A model generated the notes under the pieces. It was given only the letters and a program-made list of their open reading frames with translations, was not told where the DNA came from and did no database searches. Both the position numbers and the translations under genes were made by a program. From NCBI GenBank assembly GCA_029339195.1, contig JAPTJF010000223.1, positions 32,962 through 96,961 of the forward strand: 64,000 nt of DNA. Reading direction: 5' to 3'. The stretch's first letter is position 1; every line of letters starts with the position of its first letter. Positions 10,971-21,000 of the stretch are shown one piece after another. The DNA comes from Micractinium sp. NFX-FRZ (taxonomy: Eukaryota > Chlorophyta > Trebouxiophyceae > Chlorellales > Chlorellaceae).

Positions 10971-13296
10971 CTAGATGTACCGTGTGGTACCGCGCACCAT
11001 GTAGTCTGTGTTGCTCTTTTTGCCATTGGGGCCCACCGCCTGCGGCTGCTGGCTGCTAGTGAACAGGCTGCTCCAAATCTTGTCATCCGCACCCTCTGGT
11101 TTCAGCTCTGACGTCCGGAACCGCTTGGCAGCCGCCACCGCCGCCGTAAATTCGCCGCCACCGCCATTGGCCGCCGCCGCCTTGCCGCCGCCATTCTCTG
11201 CCGCCCGCTTGCTGCCTGCCGCTGCCGCTGCTTCGCTGCCGCCGCCATTTGCCGCTGCCGCCGCCGCCTTGTCCTTCTTCTTCTCCTTCTTCGCCGCCCG
11301 CTCTGCTGTGCGCTTGAGCAGCAGCGCCTCCCGCATCTCCTGCAGCTCCTCCCCGGTGGGGCAGACCGGCAGCAGGTCTGAGGGGTCCCACTTGCCTCCC
11401 ACCAGCTCCTCCACCACCTTGGGAACCTGCGCACATGGAGGGGCAGGGGGCAGGGCCAGGTCAGGGGCAGGTCAGAGGCACGGGAAGGTCAGGTCAGGTC
11501 AGGGGCCGGGGCCGGGGCCGGGCCGGGGCCGGGCAGGGGCAGGTCAGGTCAGGGGCCGGGGCCGGGGCAGGGCAGGCGATGGGCAGTGGGCAGGGGCAGG
11601 CCAGTGGGGGCCGGGGTGAGGGACAGGAGGAGGGACATGAGTGGCACAGCGGTATGCAGGGGGCCACGAGTGGTAGCAACGGAACAAGAGCTGCCTTTGC
11701 AATACCGTGGGGCCGCCGCACGCCCAGCCTCTGCTGGTACAGCGCACGGCCCCTGCCGCAGGCCAATCCTGCAACACGCAGCACCCGGGCATCGAAAGCT
11801 CGCCCTGCGTCTGCACCGCCCTGCCCCACCTCGCAGTTGCCCCCACCCCGCCCTTTCTCCACCCCCGGACACCCACCCCGCTGCATGCACCCACCCACCT
11901 CTTTGAGCGCCCGCTCGCTCAGCACGTGCCCGCTCTTGCGCAGGATGACAAAGCGGTACTTCCCATTGAACGCCTGCCCAGTGATGGGGCAGGCAAAGCG
12001 GGCCGCAATCTCGGCAACGACGTCCCTGCCGCCGTCGCCCTTTCCGTCGCCCGCCGCTGCTGCGCCTGCTGTGCCTGCTGTGCTGCCGCCGCCGCCCAGC
12101 TTGAGCTCTATCAGGTGCTTCAGCCCGCCGATGTGCGCCAGCTCCCGGGGCAGCGACTTTGTGAGGAGCGCCTGGGGAGGAGGGGCGGTGGGGGGAGCAG
12201 GAGCAGACATCAGGAGCGCTGCTAGGGGCGGACGCACTGCACTACACGGCACGGCACGGCACGGCACTTACAAGCAGGGGAAAGCGAGGGCAGGCCCGTG
12301 CAGGCGCAGGCAGCACCGTGCCTTTGCTGGAAGGGCTGCCCACCTCGGTTTTGCAAGCCCCCCAACTGCCAAACCCTGAAGCTTCAGTGCTAAGCCCCCC
12401 GAAAGTTGTCACTCTTTTCACCTCCATCGCCTGCACCGTGCTGCTTGCGCAGGCCACCTCCGCACAACTGACAGCTCACTACTTCCATATTCAGCGTGCG
12501 CACGACCCACCCAGGCTGGTCACCTGCAGTATTGCCTCCTTGTTGAACAGGCTGCCCAGCTCGTCGGCCACACAGGGCGGCTGCAGCGGCATGCCGCTCA
12601 GCTGGCACATCGTCCAGCGGGCCAGCCGCTCCTCCTCGGGGTTCACCTGCAGGGCACCGGCACAGGTGGAAGCAGTGATGTACTGCTGAGTAATGCTGAG
12701 CAGGCGGCCCAGCAGGCTACTGAGCAAGCGGGCCACCAGGCTAGTGAAGTCTGCACATTCAAGCTCCCAGGCAAGCTTGTGCCAGCCAGGCATCGTGCAG
12801 GAGCGCCGGGCCCAGAGGCTGTCCATCTAAGAACATCCTGCCGCTGGCGGCAGCACCTGCCTGCTGCCCTCCCTGCCACCCACCTTGTCTGCCTTCTTCC
12901 CAGCATACATCTCTAAATAGGAAGAGCGGGACTCTGCTCCTGTGGAGCCGCCGTCGCCGCCGCCGCCCCGCACGCGTGGCAGCAGCTCCAGCGTGGCCCC
13001 GGGGGGCACCTGGGCTGCCGCCAGGGAGCTGCGGGGGTGCAGCGTGCGACCGCCACACACCACACGCTGCAGAGGGAAGGGCGAGGGCACAGGAGGGTGA
13101 GACGCGCCTGGAAAACGGGCAACACTGCAGCTTGGCGGCACACTTCCGCTGCCCGCCCGATGTGCGCTCCCCCACGCACCAGTGCGCCCTCCGCCGCCGT
13201 GGCGGCGTCTAACCCCGTCACAGAAGCCACCAAGTCATCTGGAAGCGCCTGGCAGGCACGCAGGCCGCCGCCCGGCAGCCGCACAAAGAGTTGCAT
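10971..13296 (-). CDS. RTF2: RTF2-family replication termination factor with N-terminal ubiquitin-like segment
   Basis: Five exons (13180-13296, 12884-13066, 12524-12646, 11899-12171, 10971-11426) give 383 residues with all phases matching. The N-terminus MQLFVRLPGGG and the LxLLPRVRGG end of the first 80 residues resemble a ubiquitin-like fold, as known for plant RTF2. The RTF2 core follows: RWTMCQLSGMPL, VADELGSLFNKEAIL, then RFACPITG-x-x-FNGKYRFV and SERALKEV. RTF2 proteins act in replication-fork stability and, in plants, splicing; nuclear location is inferred. The C-terminus is a Lys/Ala/Gly-rich tail with AAKKEKKKDK. The usual CPxC motif after the ALKEI segment is absent here (VPKVVEELVGGKWDP instead), so the second zinc site is degenerate. 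The first Met of the open frame is used as start. Confidence 0.85.
11455..11600. repeat. G-rich simple repeat (ggtcagg / ggggcc) in RTF2 intron 4
   Basis: The plus strand shows iterations of ggtcagg and ggggccggggcc, including two copies of a block with gtcaggtcaggggccgggg. Runs of G of this density could form G-quadruplexes. It lies wholly within the intron 11427-11898. Confidence 0.7.
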
Positions 13297-13829
13297 TCTG
13301 ATGGCCTCGAGCGTGTCTCGAGGGGTGGTTTAACGGGTGCAGATAGCAGAATGTGAGAGAAGGAGGAGCAAGGAGCAAGTTTCAGGCCTTCTTGGCACTG
13401 GTGTCGGACTTTCTTCGCGCAGTTGCAGCTGGCAACGCGAATTGCGGTTCCTAATAGTCGGATTGTGACGTGCTGTGATCAGAGCATCTGGCAGGGGCTT
13501 GCTGGGAGCTTTTATTGAGCACTTGGCGTTCGGCTTGCGCCATGCGGGCGTCTCAGCCTTTCACGCTGAGCCCAAACATCAGTGCCACCTCTGAGGGTAC
13601 GCCCAACTGCCAGGATGCAGCATGCTTCCCCTTGCTGCTTGTATCCCGACTTGCACATTGGAGCGCGCCAGTGGCTATAAGTGGACCATGTTGCATCAGC
13701 GTAGCACATTGATGCACGCTGGCGGGAGGCAGCTCGTCGAGGCCGCAAGCTGCACCCCACCGCCGCCGCCGCCACTGCTGCCGCCCTCAGCGCGTCCCGG
13801 CCTTTCCCCTCGCTGCAGTGGGGCTTTCC
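13297..13829. promoter_or_regulatory. Divergent promoter region RTF2 / eIF2B-alpha
   Basis: 533 bp separate the two divergent start codons. No coding exon is convincing. A potential acceptor (cgctgcag) ends just before the eIF2B-alpha ATG at 13830, so a non-coding or short coding first exon upstream cannot be excluded. No TATA box stands out. Confidence 0.45.
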
Positions 13830-16800
13830 ATGCCGCAGCGCAACACAGCAGAGGTGGATGTGGTGGTGCGGGAGTTCCACGAGGCGCTGGCGCGCTCCAG
13901 CGACATGGCAGTGGCGGTGGCAGCCATCCAGGTGTGGCTGGGGTGCTGCCGTGGGCGAGCGCGTGGCTGGCTGGGAGCGGCTGCGAGTGGCTGGGCGGCA
14001 CCAGCCACCTCCAGTGCATGCATCAGGCAGCGAGTGAAGCATCAGTGGGAGTCCTGCGCGGCGTGCTGCGTTGTATGCAAAGACGGGGGGGTTGCATAGC
14101 TGCTGTCCCCCTGACCGAGCACACTGGGTATGGGCTGCACCCACCAACCCGGTTGTGCGGGCTGCCTCTGTGCGCAGGCGCTCACAACCGTGATCAAGAA
14201 CAGCACGGCACAGACGATGATGGGGCTTGAAAAGGAGCTCAAGGATGCGGCCGCCTCGCTGCAGCGCTGCAACCCCACAGCCATCTCCCTCAAGGCCGGC
14301 TGCGAGCTCTTCCTGCGGTGAGTCAGCACGACGTGACCACAGCAGGCAGCACAGCAGGCTGTATCACCAAGGGTGTGAAGTGTGCAGCAAGCCGCAGGTG
14401 CAAGTGGCAGCTGTGAGCAGCAGGTATGGCGAGGATGGCGGCTGTATAGCTGCGCTGCTCAGTGCCTCAGCACTGCGCCCCGTCAACTCTCGGCGGCTCC
14501 AGCGCTGGGCAGGCTGCCCCAAGGAGGTGGTACTTTGTGGCTGGGCATCCTTCTGCTACCCCCCTTGTTCCATAACTCGCTGCCATCATCACGGCACACC
14601 ATGCCCTCCCTCCCCTCTCCCCTCTCTCTCCGTGAGCAGCTACACCACCCGCACGTCCGCGCTGGAGCTGGACACCTTTTCGGCAGCCAAGCGGCGGCTC
14701 ATAGAGCGCGGCCAGCACTTTGCGGGTGAGGCGGATGGGCGTGGTGGGTGTGGGCGCGTGGGTGGTGTGGGCATGCGGGTGCAGGTGGCAGGCAATTGAG
14801 TCGCGTGAGCAGGCCTGCCATGGATGGCCGGCTGCGCTTCAAGTGGCAGCTGTGCCGCCCGTCTTAACCATGGCCCCTCCATTGACCATCAAAGTCGCTG
14901 CTCCTGCCCTCAGCATGCGCAGCAGCATCCTAGTGCTTGCAGGCAGGGGCGCCAGCTGACTGGGTGGGGCGGGTGGCTGAGCGCAGGTGGCAACTAGCAA
15001 TCGAGTACACCCTCCAGTTCTGTTTCCTAACACGTGCGTGCAGAAACGTCCAAGCGCGCGCGGGCGACGATCGCGGAGCTTGGGGGGCGGTTCATCCGGA
15101 AAGGGGCGACGGTGCTGGTGCACGGGCACTCTCGGGTGGCGCTCGCAATCCTGCGCAAGGCGGCACAAGCGGTACATGTGTGATGCTGTGGGGCAGAGAG
15201 GGGCATGCATGTTTTAATGCAGAGTGTGCGCGCTGCCGGCACTGGTGGCGTGGGCGCCCGACCTTGCTCCATAGCCTGCCTGCCCACCCACCCCCATTTG
15301 CGCTGCCTTGCCACAGCCCCTGTCCTGCCGCCAGCAGCTTCATGTGTCCCTCTGACTGTGTATTTGCAAGCATGTGCTCCATCACCCTTTGTTCTCTGGC
15401 AGGGCAGGCTGCTTGACATGCTCATCCATCCATCAGTGTGCATGCCTCACCCGCGCTCTCAATTGGCCCTCTTGCATTGCCCTGTATTCTCCTTTGCAGG
15501 GCAAGCAGTTTAGCGTGATGGTCACAGAGGGGCGGCCCGATGAGACGGGGCTCACCATGGCGCGGGCGCTGGACGAGATGCGGGTGCCCACCACTGTTGT
15601 GCTGGACAGCGGCGTGGCGTACGCGATGGAGCGGTGAGACACGGCAGCCGGCTGTGTGTTCTGTTTTGCGTTTGGTTGCTGTGCGTGAGGGAGGAGGCGG
15701 GAGGCCCATGTCCTGATGCGTTTGGTTGTGTGGTGGGGAAGGGCGCTGGGAGAGATGCGGCGTATGCAATGGAGCGGTGAGACACGGCAGCCAGCTGCAT
15801 GTCCTGTTTTGCTTCTTGTTGCTGTGCGTGCGTGGGGAAGGGTGTTGCGAGAGGTGCAGGCGAGGAGGCAGGGGGAGGTGGGTAGGATGCGGGACGTGGG
15901 AGGCGCCTGCTGGCACTGGATTCCTTGCTTGGTATATTATGTACTGCTGGGTTTGCCAAGGCGGTTCAAGAGGAAGGTCATCTGGGCCTGGCGCTTGAGG
16001 CAGGGTGGCTGCCCCCGCCCCTGCCACTTGCACACCCTGTGCACCCTTACGACCCTTGGCCGTGCAGGGTAGACCTGGTGCTGGTGGGGGCGCAGCACTG
16101 AGCACGCCCCTCCCTTCCGCCCCCCTGCTGCCTCTCACAAGCCTTATGCCTGCCTACACTGTCGGCCGTGCAGGGTGGACCTGGTGCTGGTGGGGGCGGA
16201 GGCGGTGGTGGAGAACGGCGGCGTCATCAACAAGCTGGGCACATACCAGGTGTGGTGCGCATGGGGTGTAGTTTTCGTGGTTGTTTTGTTTGTAAAATGT
16301 GGGAGAAGCAAGGGTGGGGCTGGGCAGCGGGCGGCGTCATCAACAAGCTGGGCACCTATCAGGTGTGTGGTGCGGATGGGGTGCAGTTTTCGTTGTTGTT
16401 TGGGGGGGTGGGGGGGCTTTTGTTCGTAAAATGTGGGCGAAGGAAGGGTAGGGCTGTAGGGCTGGGCAGCTGGCGGCGTCATCAACATCAAGCTGGGCAC
16501 CCACCAGGTGCCAGGGAGGCAGCCCATCCAGGCCTGGTGAAGGCAAGGGGGGGAGCCTGCCGTGGGGCACATGCCAAGGGTGGGGTGCCACTACGGTGTG
16601 AGGATCCCGTGCCCAACGAGGTGATGCGTGGCACAGCAGCATGCGGCTTGGAACAGGCACAGGCTGGGTGGGGCCCAGGCTGGAGCGGCAGCGATCGGCA
16701 AGCTGGGGCCGCCACACGGGCAGGTTTTGGCTGCTTTGTTTGTTGGCTGCTAGTTGGCGGCTGGACTGATGCAGCTGCTGCTTCGTGGCTCACGCCTTCT

Positions 16801-17502
16801 GGCTGTCCTCCACCCCCTTGCTGCTGCCGATTCCAAGCTGACACCCTCCGTCTTGTCCCGCACTTTGTTGCTGCCCAGGTGTCCATCGCGGCCAAGGAGC
16901 ACAACGTGCCGGTCTACGTTGCGGCAGAGAGCTACAAGTTTGCGCGGTGCGTGAGCTGGGTGCGCCCTTGCGGCCTGTGTGTATTCACCCATCTGCCTGC
17001 TCACCTGCCACCCGACCCCACACCTCTCAAGTTGGTTCTGTCTGGCTTGCAATCCGCATCACTAAAAGTTGCACTCTTATGTGTCTGCAGGCTGTACCCC
17101 CTCAACCAGCGAGACCTGCCGCTGGAGCGCAAGCAGCTGGACTTTGGGCCCCTGCTGCCCGCCGGCGTCACAATCGACAACCCCTCGCGCGACTACACGC
17201 CGCCCCAGGTGAGAAACTCATGCTGAAACTAAAGGAGGGGCAGCACGGGAGGGTTGGTTTGCGTTGGTGTGTACTGCTGCCTGCTTTGCTGCCAGCGACA
17301 ACCTCTCTGGCAGCGCAGCAGGGGCAGCGGCACACACCAGTGCAGTGTGGACTGGCCCTGACCTTCCTTCATTACCTTGGCTCACATCAACCTGCCCTCG
17401 CCTCCCCTACCCCTCCTGCAGTACATCACGCTGCTGTTCACCGACCTGGGCGTGCTCACACCCGCGGCAGTCAGCGACGAGCTCATCCAGCTGTACGTCT
17501 GA
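13830..17502 (+). CDS. EIF2B1: Translation initiation factor eIF2B subunit alpha
   Basis: Nine exons (13830-13931, 14178-14317, 14640-14725, 15044-15171, 15500-15633, 16174-16249, 16879-16946, 17091-17208, 17422-17502) encode 310 residues, close to the roughly 305 usual for eIF2B alpha. Recognisable segments are [15 protein letters not shown]-like [82 protein letters not shown] and [13 protein letters not shown]. The protein is the regulatory alpha subunit of the guanine nucleotide exchange factor that recycles eIF2 in the cytosol. The start Met fits the family N-terminus. Introns 5 and 6 carry decayed copies of exon 5 and exon 6 edges (see repeats). Confidence 0.93.
15619..15850. repeat. Exon-5 donor edge of eIF2B-alpha and its downstream echo
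   Basis: The real exon end (atggagcggtgagacacgg, donor at 15634) and about 70 bp of following intron are repeated about 145 bp downstream as gcaatggagcggtgagacac near 15770-15840. The echo keeps the donor but lacks an acceptor and the upstream codons, so it is not an exon. Confidence 0.8.
16060..16510. repeat. Three echoes of eIF2B-alpha exon 6 edges
   Basis: Exon 6 (16174-16249) is bracketed by partial copies. One upstream copy near 16063-16100 repeats the acceptor and first codons (gtgcagggtagacctggtg). Two downstream copies near 16327-16372 and 16467-16507 repeat the last codons and donor (gcgtcatcaacaagctgggc). Only the central copy is complete and keeps phase with its neighbours. Confidence 0.85.
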
Positions 17503-17644
17503 CCACGATGCCATCTAGTGGAGGGGCAACCTGTGTTTTTCCGAGGGCCTGGCACGCTGCACTGAACCTGCCCTGGTGCATGCCTTGCCAACCCTCGGTG
17601 CCGGCCAATCCTGCTGTTGAGACTTCTGGCGCGGCATGCGGAGT

Positions 17645-17649
17645 TGTAA
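17645..17649 (+). terminator. TGTAA polyadenylation motif of eIF2B-alpha
   Basis: TGTAA about 145 nt downstream of the stop codon; assigned by position. Confidence 0.5.
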
Positions 17650-17883
17650 AGTCACTGCTCGTCTCTATTCCAGGTCTACGCTGAGGCAAACAGGTTGCCC
17701 TCTTAGCTGTTTCTTGAGAGAGGCTTGTGCAGCTTCAGGCTCACAGGTGTGCTCGCTCGCAGTCTGACTTTCAGCGAACTGCAGCAGTTTCTTTTGTTGG
17801 CAATGGGAAGCGCGCCTCTGTGGGACGTGGCACCTCCCTCTTTCGATGATGCCTCTTGGGAGCCCACGCGGACTGATGCAAGG

Positions 17884-17888
17884 TTACA
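17884..17888 (-). terminator. TGTAA polyadenylation motif of CCT4
   Basis: Minus-strand TGTAA about 170 nt beyond the CCT4 stop codon; assigned by position. Confidence 0.5.
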
Positions 17889-18056
17889 GGGTCAGGAGTC
17901 AGGGCACATGTACAGAAGGTTGCAGCGGCAGCAGCAGCAGCAGCAGCAGAGGGAGGTGGAGCAGTCAGGAGCGGAGCACTGTCACGATGAAGCTTTCCCA
18001 GGCTGTTGTCCCCCGCCCCCCATTGGGGCACTGGTGCCGATGCCGCCGGTCCCGCT

Positions 18057-21000
18057 TTACCGCGTGGGCACGATGTCGTCGATTTTCAGGATGAGCCGCG
18101 CCGCTTCCGTGGCTAGCGACAGCGCTGACGTGGTCACCTGGAGGAGAGGGCAAGGGGCGGGAGGAGGGGGCATGTGGGGGAAGGAACTAGCAGGCCAGGT
18201 GGGCAGCGCGCATGGGTGGGTGGGCACAAGTGGAGCCTGGTCACAGCACATCAGGCGCACCAGTCGGGGCAGCGCCACGTGCAGGTGGCCCATGCATCAG
18301 CAGCACCATGGCCATTCCCCTCTCGTCCCTCCTAAGGCTCGCCAGCAGCAGTTGCACCAAACCCCCCTCCCCTCCCCTCCCCTGCCCCCATCAACTCAAA
18401 AGGCTCACCAGCAGCGGCTGCACCACATTCTCCTCCAGCATGTCTGTCGTCGCCCCCTTGCGCACATTGATGCCTGCAGTCGCGGGTGGAGCAGAGAGGG
18501 CACGGTGTCAGGCAGGAAGGGGCAGAGCAGGGAGTTTGAGATGTTGAAGGATGGGGCGAGGTGGGCCGTGCAGGATTGAATGCCAGGAGGAATGGTGTCA
18601 GGCAGGAAGCGCAGCAAACGGTCACAGGGATGGGCAGCACTGCTCTCCAGGGCGCTGGCACAGCCAGGCACAACCTCCCAGGCACAGCCCCAGCAGAACG
18701 CCCCTGCAACGCTCCCTCACAGCAAGCCCCAAAATCGGCGCACCCCACCCCACCCCGCACGCACCGTAGTGCCGCTTGCCCTGCGCGTGGTGGTTGCGCA
18801 GCTCCGTGACTATCTCAATGGGGTTGAGCCCAGCGTTCTCCGCCAGGGTGTAGGGGATGATTTCCAGCGCCTCGGCAAAGGAGCGCACGCAGTACGACTC
18901 CATGCCCTGCGGTACAGGGCAGGGGGGGCAGTACAGTGAGTGGTTTGTATACGCAGTACAGCAAGGCCAGGGTGCTAGGGATGATCCACAACAAATACGA
19001 GCCTGAGCTAGAGTACTGTTGGATGGCCACTGCCACTGCTGCCCTGATGCCCATACCCCAGCTGGGGTTTATTGATAGGCATATGCCACCACTCACCACG
19101 AGCGTGCGGGCCCACTGGCTCAGCTGGTAGGACAGCTCCATCTCTGGGCTGCCGCCGCCTGCGATGAGGTACCGCTTCTGTGGGGCAGTACAGGAAGGGG
19201 GGAGCGGCAGGCGTGAGGTGCGTGCGGCAAGCAAGAGGAGGGGCAGGCGTGGTGGGTAGGCGAGTCGCCAGGTGGTGCACAAGCACAAGCCATGACACCA
19301 GGCCCCCACACGACTGAACCCTGCCTTCCACCCTTCCCTGCACCTCTGCGGCATGCCTGTCGCTGGGCCCCGCTGGGCCCCCGCAAGCCGCCACAACACC
19401 AGGCAGCGCCCAGCGCCCAAAGCAACATGCAGCGAGCACGACAGATGCACCCACACGACACAGTCCGTCGCAGTCCCCTCTTACTCCACTTCAACAGGCC
19501 CACCCTGCAGCAAGCAGCGCACCTGCACCAGGCAGCGCCACCCCCACTGCACACACGGCCGCTTCCCACAAACCTCCTGCCCACTGCGCACCTGCACCAG
19601 GCAGCGCACGACGCACAGCGCGTCGTGCAGCGAGCGGTCTGCCTCGGCCAGCGCCAGCTTGTTGGAGCCGCGCAGCAGCACGGTGGCGGTGCGCCCCTGG
19701 TCCTTGATGCCCGTCACCTTGATCACGCGGCCGCCCTTGCCCAGCTGCCGTGCAAAGAGGACAAAAGAAGTGGGTGAGGAACGCCAGGTGGCGGGCGGGT
19801 GGCCAGGAGGCAGCGGGTCAGCTTGATCACCCAAATGACGTTGCCTAGCGGCAGCGAGCGCCGGCGGGGAAGCAGTTGTTATGCAGTACGGTGGGCGGTG
19901 TAACACACGTTCACCTCCACCCGCCCCGGAGCTTTTCTGGGCGCATGTGGTCCACCCATCCTTTCCACTCCCCAACAAACACAAACAGCAGCCACTCACA
20001 TCCGCCTCCTCCACCGCCCGTGCCGCAGGCTTTCCAGGCCCCCCCCCCCCCTAGCCAACATGCAGCGCAACCAGCCAACCACTCACATCCGTCTCCTCCA
20101 CCATGCCCACGTGCCCCAGCTTCTCGGGGCGCATGTGGTCCACGTGCGCGATGGGCAGGCAGTGCAGCGTCTTAGAGATGAACTCGATGTCCTCACGCTC
20201 CACATCCTTGACCACCATGATCTTGGCCTTGGCCTGGGGAGGGGAGAGGCAAAGTGAAGAGGCAGTTGTGGAGCAGGGCCCTCTTTGAAGACGAATGAGG
20301 TAATCGGTTACAACAGCGGCACGCAGACTACGCTTGTTCTCAGTGCGGGTGGGGCCCCTCCCCCCCCACACAGCCACGCCCACATGGCGCATGCCGACCC
20401 GGGGGGCCGCGAAAGAAAGGGCGCCTCCCGCCGGCGGCACACCCACACACAGCACACACACACACACCGCCCACCACCCCCCAAAAAGGGTTCCAGTTCG
20501 AACCAGCCTCACCAGGTAGTGCAGGCTGAGGTCAGTGACCGCGTCCCTCAGGATGGACTTCTGGATGAGCAGCACGTTGGCGCCGCTGGCCCGGATCTTC
20601 TTCACCATCTGCAGGATGTAGTTGCGCTCCTCCTGCAGGCGACAAGAGAAGCGGCAACATGGTACAATCAAGTCGTGAGGCGCGCTGGCCAGAGCCTTCT
20701 TCACCATCTGTAGGATGTAGTTGCGCTCCTCCTGCACACACACACACACACACGAAGTGGGAACGCGCGTGGGAAGTGCTGGTTGGAGGGCACGAGGTGG
20801 AGACTTGCGCAGCGCATAACAGGGGTGCCCCCCTTGCCTTGACCTTGCCGTTCATCCGGTTCTGAGCCCCTGCCACCTGCCCTACACCCCAGCATCATGC
20901 ACCCCCCCCTTGCCTTGAGGATGCGGTCCATCTGCGCGTAGTCGGAGATGATCACGTTGTTCTCAATGTCCGTCTTGGGGGGGGAGACCTGCGGGGACGG

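Larger units (their letters stand above)
17503..18056. other. Convergent 3' UTR region of eIF2B-alpha and CCT4
   Basis: Contains TGTAA at 17645-17649 on the plus strand, about 145 nt past the eIF2B-alpha stop, and ttaca at 17884-17888 for the minus-strand CCT4. A (cag)n tract lies near 17930-17950. No coding signal is supported. Confidence 0.6.

Noticed and set aside
16063..16102. Alternative exon 6 of eIF2B-alpha
   Set aside because: After a good acceptor and about ten matching codons it meets a stop (cagcactga) and has no donor in phase.
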